Of a stretch of DNA of 64,000 nt, positions 49,970-61,380 are shown in pieces. Position numbers and translations under genes: made by a program. The stretch spans positions 14,854,932 to 14,918,931 of the forward strand of contig JACBWW010000004.1 of NCBI GenBank assembly GCA_020086605.1. The letters run 5' to 3'. The DNA is from Lanius collurio (lineage: Eukaryota > Chordata > Aves > Passeriformes > Laniidae). Below the pieces are notes generated by a model. The model had not been told where the DNA came from, did not search any database, and saw only the letters and a list, made by a program, of their open reading frames with translations. The stretch's first letter is position 1, and every line of letters begins with the position of its first letter.

Positions 49970-50040
49970 TCACATGACTGGACATGGTGAGCCTTGGGGG
50001 TCCCTTCCAACTCAAGATGTTCTATGATTCTATGATTCTA
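49970..50040 (+). mobile_element. CR1 LINE 3' tail (sense)
   Basis: 'gactggacatggtgagcctt', 'gggggtcccttccaactcaa', then GATGTTCTATGATTCTATGA at the very end. This is the classic sense-oriented avian CR1 3' end with two copies of the TTCTATGA tail repeat, truncated to about 70 bp. Confidence 0.9.
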
Positions 50041-50988
50041 ATCTCTTTCTGATGCATCTATTTTAAAAACTCAGACAGTATTGCTTCTTTTCAGTACTTG
50101 GTGGAATAAGTAGCAGGTATATCAAGAAGAGATGCAGCTATATCCCCAGTCTTTTTCAATACTGGGGATTATGTCAGCTTCTAGGCTTTATTGCCTGCCT
50201 AGCTTGTATGATAACTACAAAATCATGCATGGATGAATGGTGTTTAAGCTCTTGAACCTTTAAGCTCTGGGGCCTTTAAACTCTGAAACTTTTTTTCCCA
50301 AACCACAAAACTAACTTCTTTCTTTACCATAATGTCTGTTGATTATCTGTTGGTTCCATCAAAGTGAAAAAATTCCACACTGTCACTCATTGGAATTTTG
50401 TAGAGTGTATTACAACTTGAAAACTGAATGGCTCAAACTCACCAATCCCCTCATTTCTGGAAACTTAATCTTTGACTTAAAGGAATAACATCTTTACAAA
50501 GGCTTTTTTAGAGTTTTTTCACTTACAATAGTGAGACATTTTGAGGAAGTATTTTCCACTGCCATGCTCAAAGACACAGTCTACTAGCACCTGACTCTAA
50601 AATCTCAAACTTGAAGATAATTGGAGAAATGTCTCAACTGTTCATCATCCCATCTTGGCACTCACTCAAACATGAAAAGCAAAAGAGGAAATTGGAAGAA
50701 GTAAAAGTGATAAGTTTAGAGTAACCTAGAAGTTTACAGAAATCTAGAAATTTTGATAAATAACTGTGAGATTTATTACTGAACAAAGCAGTTTTTCAAG
50801 TCACAGCTTCCTTAATAAAATGAAAGCACTGAAGGAAGATACACCATACGGGAAACAATTAGATAGGAATCATGTTATCAACATATATATATATACTAAA
50901 ATCCTTTGATGAAAGTACATTTTGGACACGGGGAACAGAAGGTCTTTTTGAGTGATTGTTTACATATGCAAGATGTGGATTCCAATAC

Positions 50989-51825
50989 TGTAGGCTTGGA
51001 TGCCTCAAGGACACATTTCCCACTTGGGATCAGAAGTGAATGGTTAGATCTGCCTTGGTTCCTGTTTTACCTTCAAGCATTCAAAATGAGCAGTGAGTAG
51101 CACTGGTATGCCATTCTGCAGGGCACCTGCAAGCCTGCATGCAGCACAACAGAGGGGGCACCTTGATTTAATGCATTATCCTGGAAGCAGCAGAAAGGAC
51201 TGAACACAAACCAGGTAGGCCAGCACCAGGTGGATGCCTGAGAGGGGGCTATGAACCCATGAGAGGCTTGTGTTGGAGCAGGCTCCTGGCAGGGGCCTGC
51301 AGACCCACAGAGAAAGGAGCCCATGCTGGAGCAGGTTTCCTGGTAGGACTTGTGACCCTGTGGGGACCCAAACTGGAGCAGGCTGTGCCTGAAGGACTGC
51401 AGCCTGTGAAAGAGTGAACCACGTTACAGCAGTTCATGGAGAACTGTCTCCATGGGAGGGACCTCATGCTGGAGCAGAGGAAGGACTCCTCTCCCTGGTA
51501 AGCAGCAGAAACAAAAGGTGATGAACTGACCATAACCTCCATTCCCTGTCTTCCAGTGCCACTGCAGGGAAGGCAGTAGAGCTTGGGAAGTCATATTTCA
51601 GATTTATTTTACTTCTCATTATCCTGCTTTAATTTTATTACTAAAAAATTCAATTAATATCCCAAATTTGAATCTGTTCTGCCCATGTCAGTGTTTGGTG
51701 AGTGATCCCTCCCAGACAAGTCATGATCTCTTTGTTATATTTACTCTCCCCTGTCCAGTTGCAGAGGAAAGTGAGAGAGCAGCTTTGGAGGGTGCCTGGT
51801 ATCCAACCAGGATGAACCCACTACA
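50989..51825 (+). mobile_element. Avian endogenous retrovirus solo LTR
   Basis: The centre (51,240-51,500) repeats the motif 'gctggagcagg' between blocks such as 'ctcctggcaggggcctgcag' and 'ggacttgtgaccctgtgggg'. It ends in 'atgctggagcagaggaagga', an arrangement I recognise from avian ERV LTRs. The 3' part carries the expected 'ctcattatcctg', AT-rich polyadenylation zone, 'gtgagtgatccctcccagac', 'ctctcccctgtccag' and 'cctggtatccaaccagga' in order, closing CCACTACA at 51,825. A matching opening TGTAGGCTTGG lies at 50,989, giving TGTA...TACA ends and a 4-bp repeat ATAC at 50,985-50,988 and 51,826-51,829. The 3' end is secure; the 5' end and duplication are tentative. No internal retroviral sequence follows. 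The small frames in it (51,073-51,542 minus) are not genes. Confidence 0.75.
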
Positions 51826-51829
51826 ATAC

Positions 51830-52969
51830 CCCAGGTTCCTAAGGCTGGAGATTTTTCACAGTGAATCCTAATCTCAAATTTCAAGAAGAAAAATAGCTAT
51901 AGGAAATACTATCTTGGAGAAGAACTGGTTTTTTCCCCCTAGAATGTGGAAAACATGCTCCATTAAATAAGAAGTTCCGTTACATTCAATTTTCCTGTTG
52001 AAGAAATTAGGAAAAAAAAAAAGGTAAAGCTTTTTTACCATCTTCTTTGTTGCTCCATGTGTCCTAAGTCAAACCTATGAGCAAACAGAATAACAAGCTT
52101 TGTCTAGAAGGGCAATGATATCATAATTAATGGAATTTTTTACAGTTTTGATGCTAATTTTCTGAATAGCACATGCCATAGTCTTTCACATCTGCAGCCA
52201 CAGCCAAATAAATTTCTTTACAATACAGGGGAACTGCTGTCTAGCAACATGCAGAGCCTGTGCTGGTCCATTTCAACATATTGGTTTATTCTGAACAAAT
52301 TTTTGAAGCCTCATGCAAGAGAGAAAAAAAGATTTTTTCAAAACTTCCAAAGTCAACTGATTTGTGTTGGGGAAAACCTTGCAAATATCATCTCAGTTCT
52401 TCCTCAATGTGCTATATAATTGCAGTCTGTTCTCCTCCCCCTACAATGAATATAATCAGCATCTGAATATTTTCTTGTGCTTTTATTAGTATTATTAAAC
52501 AAAATAATCAATTCTCAGAGCTAATATTCCAAAACTTATTTAAGAACATTAAATGGTACTTGTGTCCATTAAGGACTGATCTGGGTGATATTATGGTGCT
52601 TATATTTGTTATCACTCTATGAAAATTATTATAGTAATAAACCCACACAGTTTTCCTAGTGATTCCATTTAATCTCAGCAAAAACAAATAACTTGTCATG
52701 CAGAGTACTTTACATTATTAATCCACTGCCAATAGATAACCAGAAAAGTCATAACTGTCGTTCCTCATTTACTCCTTCATGCAGACTGATCTGAATACTC
52801 TGCTTGGAAAGCTGGCACAGGGTGAGCCCCAGCAGACCTGGAGGATCCCTTTGAAGGCGGTCAAGTGCTCAGAGCATTTGAGCATTATCCTAAAAAGAGG
52901 TTTATAACTCAGCAATGAGAATGGGGATGACAGTTCAATGACTGGGTGTAAACAGTGCCATGAATAAAC
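51830..52969. other. Unique AT-rich non-coding DNA
   Basis: No gene or repeat family is recognised. Confidence 0.5.
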
Positions 52970-53060
52970 AATAAGGTGGCACAACAATTTCACAGATATT
53001 ATTCTCATTTTATAGGCAGACAAAGTAAGACATGGCTTCTTACATTTTTGGTCTTGTATT
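52970..53060 (+). mobile_element. MIR-like SINE fragment
   Basis: 'ggcacaacaatttcacagat' then 'attattctcattttataggc' then 'agacaaagtaagacatgg' follows the MIR core order (cacaacaac..., tattattatccccattttacag, atgaggaaactgagg). It is about 90 bp and heavily decayed, and is presented as a likely, not certain, relic. Confidence 0.4.
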
Positions 53061-56000
53061 TTGTAGCAAGTCTGAACTACAACAGGAGCTTCCTACACTT
53101 AAAAACAGAAGTTGTCTGTCCAGCACAGTGATAATGTAGATTTGAATACCAGGACACTATTAAAAAGAAAATTTGTTATTATCATACACCTTTTCCCAAG
53201 CTATATACCTTTTTGTGCTGCTTTAAAGTGGGCAGCAGGAGAAAGAGGGCCACCTGGACTGCCTAAAAATTCTCCTGTGCCCAAAGATACTTTATTTATA
53301 TTAATCCATATGCCTGAATTGTTCTATACCATACCATTGAGAATTTGGGATTCATTGCCAAGTGCTGTGTTGATCACTTGTCTGATAAACACATCTGTAA
53401 TACATTGGCAACAATTGTGTTATATAAATAGAATTAAATTTTGCTGAATTATTACTATCTACATTTAATTCAGGATGGTGTTTTGGCATCAATGTGCTTG
53501 GAAGGAAATGTCTTTAAAACACACATCACCTATTATATGGTGAAAAAAGTTTTAAAAAAAACTTGTGTCATTTCTGATCCAAAGCCTATGGGTAACTATA
53601 GCCTGATTTAAGCTGGAGAACATATTTGAACTGTACAATTTTACACAGTTTCACATTTGAGATAATAAACCATGCCTTTCATATGCATGAAAGTGTGACT
53701 TTGATTTTTCAGCTCATTATATAGGAAAGTAGATCAAGATTCTCTCTAAAGGCTGTCCCTAAGAAGGTTCTGAAGAAAGTGAGTTTTTGAACAGCAGCAT
53801 TTCTGGGGGGAAGGAATTTGCTAAAAGTTCATGTGTCACCACACTGGCAGAGACAACATGGGAGCATTAGGATTTTCTCCCTAGTACCTCATTCTAACCA
53901 GTGGACCATAGTCCCAAATTTCTGCAAGTCAGTTGGTCCTTGTCTGTCACAGACTTTCCTCCTTTTATGAACTGCTATCTCATTCCTACACTAATAAGCA
54001 TGGCTAGAGTAGAGTTAGTAATTGAAATTTATGACTTGTGTACCCTATTTTAACGCTTTTCCAAAGACTCATTAAATCTCTTTTATGTCTATTTTTTCCT
54101 GCCTCATACTTTCATTAGCTGGAAAAAAAAGAGAATAAAATCCCATTTACGAAACCACTGTAGCTGTGCAGGATCCTTGCTTGACTGATGTTCTTCTAAT
54201 GAATTATATGTATTGTAAATAAGTACCAAAAACTAGCCCAAGGTCTTCACCATTATTTTTTCATTAATGAAATGCACCACTTAGCTTGTTTGACACTGAA
54301 GTGATTCCCATAAATTTAAAACAGAGGTCACCATAAGGAAAGCATTTGAAAGTGTCATTGAGGGAACAAGATAATGAACTATTCACCCTTCCCCAAGCAC
54401 TTTTAAATTCACAGGCTAGTCAGTTGTAAAATTTGAAAATGAGTAATATTTTAATTCTTAAAGTAGACGCCAAGACTTAATGAAAAAAATAAGTACCCTA
54501 CTAAGAGAACTTGTAGTTAGGGGCTTTTTTCTTCTCTTCTACTTTCTGCTTTTCTCCTTTTTTCCATTCTATGGCAGGAAAATTTTTATGCCTTATTTAG
54601 CTTAGTAGGTCATAAAAAAATAATAACACCTATATAAGAGAGGAGCAAAGGATGGGGTGGGCCTGGGGTTAACCTCTAACACCCTGCTCTGGCTGATTGC
54701 AGTTGATGGTGGGGCCCATGAAACAGGCAATATCTCTTCTGTGTTCCAGACAGAGGAAAGCTCAGTCATAAGCTTTGACACTGCTTTCTCACAGGAAATC
54801 TCTGGAACATGAACCTTGATCCAGGCATCATTTTCTGCTGGTCAGCTACACAAATGCTAAACAGTACCTTCTCCTAGCTATATCAGTTAGGTCACTTGAT
54901 GATGTAGTTACAATACTACAATTTGGTAACAGAGTTGAATTGCAATCCTATGGCCCTGAAAGTGAAGCTGAAACATTGATATTTCCCTCTGGATCAAAAT
55001 ATATCTGGGTAGCCTAGTTAACAAAAACAGAAGACCATAACCAACAGCAATAAAAACAAAAACTACAGCAAACCAAAATTTTTTTAAACAACAGAAAAAA
55101 AAAGAAAAAAGCAACAAAAAACAACAACCAAAAATAAAAGCATCAACAACACAGAGAGGAGAACACAAGAAACCAGAAGCCCTCTCTTGGGCAGAAATAA
55201 TTCCACCTATCCTGAAAGCCTGTCTGCTTGTTAAGGCTGTTGTGAAGGTTGGCATGTCAGAGTGCAGCCCCCAGCAAGCAGTCTGAGGCAAGATCTGTGC
55301 ACCACAGACAGCTCTGCTGCAAACATGCTGTGCCTGCAGCAACCTGGTGCTGCAGCCGCGGTGCAGAGATTGTCCCCCAGGAGGCAGAGGGGATCATTTC
55401 ACTTTGTTCCCCATTTTCACTAAGGATCTGGCATCCTAATGAACTACAGCCTACATAAAACCTCCTTTCTTAGCTTTTCTTAGTATTCTCAAAATCTTCA
55501 ATCCCTAGGCAAAACATGTTTTGCACTGCTGCTGAACATTGGGGTTTTTTTCTCATCTTCCATCCAAGAGAATTCTATATTTTAATTGTTGTTTGCGATT
55601 TTTAAGAATACTCTGAATAATTTCTAAGGTGTATCAGATACAACCTGACCTATAAATGAGGGAAAGAAGTTTTTATGAACCCTTCCCAGCTCTGATCAGT
55701 TCATATGGTTTACTTCAGGTTTATTGGCAAGAATCCCAGTTCAAACATCATTTATACATTTTCCCCTACAATCTGGAACTGTTCCCCTCTTTTTAGATGT
55801 GTTAAATATTGAGAGAGAAAAAAAAACAGAAAAAAAAATATGCACTCAAAGTTTTCAAGGTATTTTGTCATCCTCAGTAACACTATCCAAAGGCGGAAAT
55901 GATTAGCAACTAAAATCAAATATCTCAAGAAGTTTGTGTGTACAAGAAGGGTCATTGGCATAAAAAAATTGGGACATTGCTTTTGCCTCAAGAGTAAGAT

Positions 56001-59000
56001 AGCAAAAGTACAGTCTGCTCTCTGGGGAGGCATAAATTCTCTCAAAGAGTGAAGTCTGAAATATAAGGGCATGACAATATACATAGAAATACAGTAGGAA
56101 TGTTTGCCTCTCAGATTTAGTTGTAACAAATTAATCAATTTTATGCTATTTTTTAAAATTAATTTAAATACATTACAACTTTCAGTCATTTCAGTGGTCC
56201 TTGCAAAAGCAGCTCCTTGTTCATGGCTCATTTTCTTTGTACAGGTATCCACCAGCACAGAAATGCCAGGACAGTGACTGTCCTGACTCTTTTCAGGAAT
56301 CTCAGAAATAAATGCATGAGGCAAGATTCAAAGCATTGTGACTTTCAGCCCTTCAATGCGGGATTTAGGTTTTCTGGAAACTTGAATGGTGTTAATATAG
56401 TCTTTTCTCACTCTCTTTCTTTTAGCGTTAATAAACGAAAGTGTTCAAGCCCTGAGGGGCACTTTTGCACCAGCCAATAAATTCTGCAGGCTGTGTAGAG
56501 ATGGTAATAACTGTTATACCTTTCATACTTGCTGTAAATACATAGCAGGACAATGGAGGCCAATCATCATTAACATCATCTGCTAGTAGCCCAATTCTGT
56601 GTGTGAAATGAGCAGGTAGGTCTTGGCCTTCCTGAGAGCTGAACCGGTGAATGCATTAAAAGACAGACCACAGCCACAGCCAGCACTAATTGGCTCCCTT
56701 GTAGACTCTTTTAGTAAAGACAACAACTAATGAGCAAGAATGAATGCTGAACTTCCTAAATACAGCTGCCTAAGGTTTGGTCACAAACAACAGGTACTAA
56801 GCATGCAGAGACAACCTGCCCTGCTACTTCCTGTGCTGAGTCTACTCTGATTGTAATCCAAGGACTCCCCTCTATTGAGCTGCCCTCGTTGACATCAAAG
56901 GATTTAAAACTGAAACCATTCAAGATTGGAGCACAGGTATGTCTCTTGAGCTTAAAAAGCATGGAAGTGGTGATGTTGCTAGAATGCAGCAATGAAGAAG
57001 GAAAAGTTTGTTTTAAATCACACCTTAATGCAACTTCAGATAAAAACAAGTAACACTATATAGTTTAAGTGCATATTCTGCCTCTATCCATTTACCTCAG
57101 TGTTCTATAATAAATCTTTCATTACTGTATGAATGTCTGTTTACATTATTCTAAATTTACAACTCTTAAAACCAATATTACCTTGGGAAAACTTACCATA
57201 CAAATCACAGTATTCCCTCTCACAGTTCACTGCACAGACTTAAAGAGAGCTATTTCTTGATGAATGCCTCTTATTATTTTATTTAAAGCTGATGAGACTT
57301 AGTCTGCATATTTGACAGAAGACTACAGAGCAACAGATTACTTCAGCAAATGCAATTGGTGTATGAAACCTTGCCTATCAGTCCTCCAACGAAGCATGCC
57401 CTGCCAGCTGGAGATAAAGATGGCTGTCATATGATTCAAATTGGGCAATTTTCATACAGAGTGATAGTTCCTTCAATCTCACTAACTGATACAGTAGAAA
57501 AGAGCAGCCGTGGTAACCCGAGCCTTCCCCTTGGGTTGTTTGCGGTGTGTATCTTCATCACCACGGTGTCTGTAACATAGTTAAACACTCTGTAGCAAAC
57601 CACTTCGGTCAGGTCTCACCAGCTTTAGCATCCATCTCCCCTTAAAATACACTAACTCAAGAGATATGACAAAAGAAAAATAAATGTTCTGGCTTTACTT
57701 TCCCCTTCCCAAAGTGAGACATATGTTAATTGGGATGGCTGATGCTGGTAAAGCAGAAAAACATATTAAAGGTCACATGTTCAAAAGTTATTCTTAAAGC
57801 AGATCTAAAGTAAGTCTTAAGTAGCTGCTTTGTACAGAAGGGAATTTGCTCTATGAGTTTATGGAGCTTGTGTACTGTTTCAGCTGTTTCTCCTTTGTGA
57901 GGAAAGAACTTTCATCTTCGAGGCATTCAATTCAATATCCTTTTGCCAATTTCGAACTCACCACCACCAGAAGATATATATATTCTATATTAAAAATAAA
58001 AGATCTATATAAATATAAATCTATATCCCATAGATTTGGCAACAATGTAGATGAGTCACAAGTTAGTGAGTGCATCCCCCAGCACCACCTTAAAGCTAAA
58101 GAATAAGGTATATATTATGTAACTTCTTACACTGAAATGAGGACCCACTTGCACATTACAGTGGATCATGCATCAAAGCACCTGACAATGTCTGTGAAAG
58201 CTGGAGGGATTACCCTCAGTACTTGAAAGCAATGCAACTAGGCTGACTACAAAGGAAAAAAAAAAGGCATTGACAGAGCTGAGAGGTAAGATCTGAGTCT
58301 AAACATAAAATGCTTTAGTCTACAGACTTCATTGAAACAAGTCTCTCCTTCAGTAAGGTACAAAAGGCAGACAACATCAAGAACTTCACTGAAAGGAGAG
58401 CCAGAGTATACATTATAATGAAATTTAATTCATTCTGTAATTGGGTCACATCAGTAAAAATGGATGCAAATTTATGGGCTTACAATGTGTTTCACAGCTA
58501 CCAAAGCCTAATAAATCAGTTTTGGAAACCAATGGGTTTGTATTCTCAACCCAAATCTCTATCCTGTCATTATCCAACCCTACAAACACTCTGAGGAAGT
58601 GTGATATCAACTATCTACAGCATGCAAAGAACAAAAATCAAGATGTAGCTCAAAAATTGTGACCTTTTTAATTAGGAGTTTATTTCCTCCGCTCCTCCCA
58701 TTAATGAAGGCAGCTCAAATTAAAACAAGATGAGTACTTGAGAAATAATTGCTTTGGGGTTCTGTTGTCATTAGTACAAAAGTCCACTGGAAAGCCAGGC
58801 ACGATGTGGGTTCCAGTAACACAGCACTTCAAAAAGAAGCCCCTGTCCCACCATCTTTTCCAAAAGAGGAAGAAATCACTTGAAGGCCTTTCAAAAGGAT
58901 TTTATTTTAAGAACAAGAGAGAAATCCATTTCCTCTAGACTTTGGAATGTAGGTCTCAATGAAGCAGGAAAGTTTCTTCTAAGATGATGGAATTACTTAT

Positions 59001-59096
59001 AGGAATGTGTGTTAATTTAACAGGATTAAAAGCACTTAATGTGGAAGTCTACTGCTCTGCCATGCTTGCAAACAGAAGCTGAACTATGTGTTCGAA
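53061..59096. other. Unique AT-rich non-coding DNA
   Basis: 6 kb with no transposon family recognised. An A-rich interval (about 55,060-55,145) and TA-rich text at about 57,970-58,030 are low complexity. The longest non-repeat open frame in the window (190 codons, minus, 55,752-56,324) lies here. It has a poly-phenylalanine stretch read from A-runs and no recognisable domain, and its length is within what chance allows in AT-rich DNA. A polypyrimidine-AG sequence at about 56,405-56,426 has exon-like text after it but ends at a stop within about 60 bases. Confidence 0.5.
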
Positions 59097-59239
59097 TTTC
59101 ACAAAATCACAGAATATTCTGAGCTGGAAGAGAACCACAGTGATCATCGCATCCAGCTCTTAAGTGAATGGCCCATATGGAGATCAGACCCATGACCTTG
59201 CTGTTATTGGTACCATGCTCTGACCAACTGAGTTAAATT
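59097..59239 (-). mobile_element. TguSINE1-type SINE (tRNA-Ile head, CR1-like tail)
   Basis: On the minus strand, 59,237 down to about 59,170 reads as a decayed tRNA-Ile: an A-box-like TAACTCAGTTGG (complement of 59,224-59,235), the anticodon-arm text 'ggtaccaataacagcaagg' with AAT at 59,206-59,208, and a B-box-like GGGTCTGATCTCC (complement of 59,180-59,192). From 59,160 to 59,097 the sequence changes to a CR1-style 3' end: 'gagctggatgcgatgatcac', then 'agctcagaatattctgtga'. This tRNA-Ile plus CR1-tail design is that of TguSINE1, described from zebra finch and other passerines. It is a SINE relic, not a functional tRNA gene: both internal promoter boxes carry substitutions, and the acceptor stem cannot be closed. 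Confidence 0.8.
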
Positions 59240-59299
59240 TATTCCATTAGAGACCTCTACTTCTTGGAATGTTCCAGTCTTTTTATTAGAACTCTACTT

Positions 59300-59480
59300 T
59301 CAGAAAAAAAACACACTCATTTAGGTTGGAAAAGACATCTAAGATCATGGAGTCCAACCTCTGACCGATCTTTGCCAACAAAACCATAACATGAAGTGCC
59401 ACCTCCAGTCGTTTCTTGAGCACCTTAAGGGATGGTGACACAACCACCTTCTTGGGGAAATCTCCTGAGGATTTCCCAGA
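59300..59480 (-). mobile_element. CR1 LINE 3' fragment (antisense), different subfamily
   Basis: 'tcatttaggttggaaaagac', 'atcatggagtccaacctctg', 'aagtgccacctccagtcgtt', 'tcttgagcaccttaagggat' and 'ggtgacacaaccaccttctt' follow the antisense order of a CR1 subfamily whose tail uses 'ttaggttggaaaagac' in place of 'tttgggttggaagggac'. It lies only about 60 bp from the TguSINE1-like element, in the same orientation. Confidence 0.82.
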
Positions 59481-60889
59481 AAATTGCCAATGCTGACTCA
59501 AAAGAAATTAAGCCCCCTAACATTGTTAGGGTCCATATATGTTATTTTAAGACACATCTGCATTGGGTAAAAAGAGATCTTAATCCTGATTGCTATTCCT
59601 TTGGGAGTTTCACCTCAGCAGACTCAGGCTAAAAAAATTAAATGCTAGAGACATGAAAAGAGGATGGAGAGTAAGATCATCAAAAACTTTTATTACTACC
59701 ATTCCTTGGACTTCAGAGGAGCCAGTTCCCTCTAGTTGCAGTCATTTTTCTTAAAGTAAGACTAGTCCTGCTGCTGCATCTACAACACATTTGCAGAAGA
59801 GGATGGCAGAGGATTATTAGCATGCTTCTGTGATGCTAACATGAAATGAGTTCTTTGATGCACTACTCTGTGTTTATTTCTCAATCTGTACAATATGAAC
59901 TTCACTAAATCACAGCAATATTCTGTTATCCCAAATTTGCAGTGTAAATAAATGTTTACACAGCTTGTTTATCTTGCTATAAACTGTATGATTGTCACTG
60001 TTTTTCCACTGTTCCAGCAGAGCAACATCCAAGTAGGGTCTTGGGGTTGTGCTCTTTGCTCTAGCTCTGACTTGCTGTGTCACTGGGGAGTAACCTATTA
60101 ACTTTTCTGTGCTGTATTTAATGTAAATGTAAGATGAACTGATATTATAAACTCCCCTGAAGTGTTTCCATCCCAAGTGTGCTGAAAGACTTAATTAGTG
60201 TCTGTGAGGCACTTCAAGTTCTTCATGTGAAAGTATATAGTGAGGTATTGTGACTGCTTATCATGTTTATTAATGCTGAATAGCACCAGAAAACCATTTC
60301 TTAAATATATTTTTCATGTATTTTAGAATCTGATTAGGGAGAATTATTATAGGAAAATTTATGACAGTAAGGCTAATACACACTTTTTTCAGACCCCTAT
60401 CTCAGTTCTGGAAGACCTCCTTGTACTCTTTGGCTCCCCAGCTGACTCTCACAGATCCTCCATGCACCTAAAATCCCCTAGCACTTGAGTCTGAATGGAG
60501 TCAGGGAGCTGCCTATTGCCAGATCTCCAGGCATTCTCACAGGAAACTGTCTAGATCACCTAGAAAGATGCTAATGCCAAAGGGTTTTACTGTTTAAGGG
60601 CAGCTTTTCCAGAAAAAAAGGATGCTTTGAATTCAGTTGTGTTTCAGAGTATGGAGATGGACTGATGCAGCATTTGCCACTCCAACATTGGGAGGGATTA
60701 AAAATAATAATAAAAACCAGTTACTGCTAGGGAAAAGATTCTTTCATGGACTTCTTCGTTTCACTAACATAGTAGCATTCATAGGTCTTAAAAAAATGTG
60801 TTATTTTATCAAGAGGGCAGTCAAGTAATGCCCAGAAATGTTCTTTAGCCTCTGTCCATGGCAGTTTTTAAGACCAAATTGGAAAAAGC
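59481..60889. other. Unique AT-rich non-coding DNA
   Basis: No gene or repeat family is recognised. Confidence 0.55.
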
Positions 60890-61380
60890 TTGATTGCCCA
60901 ACACAGGAAGGGTATTGTCCTGTTGAAGCGAGTCCAGAGGAGGGTCATCAAGTTGATCAGAGAGATGGAACACCTCTCCTATGAGGAAAGGCAGAGCGAA
61001 TTGGGATTGTTCAGCCTAGAGAAGAGAAGGCTTTTGGGTGGCTTAAGTGCAGCCTTCCACTACCTGAGGGGAACCTGCAAGAAAGACAGGGAGAGACTTT
61101 TTAAAGGACATGTAGTGAGAGAACAAGGGAAAAGGGGTTCAGACTGAGAGTAGGTTTAGATTGGATATTACGAAATCTCTACTGTGATGGTGGTGAGGCA
61201 CTGGAATGTGTTGCCCAGACAAGTGGAGGCCCCATGCCTGGCAGTGTTCAAGGCAGGCGGGATGGGGCTTTGAGCAACCTGGTCTAGTTGAAGATGTCTT
61301 TTCCCACAGTAGAGGAGCTGGGATTAGATGATCTTTAAGGTTCCTTTCAACCCAAGTCATTTTGTGATGGTTCTGTGAGC
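60890..61380 (+). mobile_element. CR1 LINE 3' end, about 490 bp (sense)
   Basis: Sense-oriented CR1 landmarks run in order: 'gcgagtccagaggagggtca', 'gatggaacacctctcctatg', 'ttgttcagcctagagaagag', 'ggtttagattggatattacg', 'gaggcactggaatgtgttgc', 'cctggcagtgttcaaggcag', 'ggattagatgatctttaagg', and the tail 'cattttgtgatggttctgtg'. It is 5'-truncated. The 85-codon open frame at 60,890-61,147 is the translation of CR1 sequence downstream of the reverse transcriptase and is not a host gene. Confidence 0.93.

Noticed and set aside
55752..56324. 190-codon minus-strand open frame, the longest outside repeats
   Set aside because: No recognisable domain, a phenylalanine run from A-tracts, no splice or promoter context, and a length that one frame in 128 kb of AT-rich double-strand sequence can reach by chance.
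56405..56480. Polypyrimidine-AG followed by a short cysteine-containing frame ending in a stop
   Set aside because: Only about 18 codons follow the AG, no family is recognised, and no partner donor is visible.
59170..59237. A tRNA-Ile gene on the minus strand
   Set aside because: Boxes A and B carry substitutions, the acceptor stem cannot be closed, and the sequence continues directly into a CR1-type tail. This is the head of a SINE.
60890..61147. 85-codon basic open frame
   Set aside because: It lies entirely within a sense-oriented CR1 3' region and matches the nucleotide landmarks of that element.
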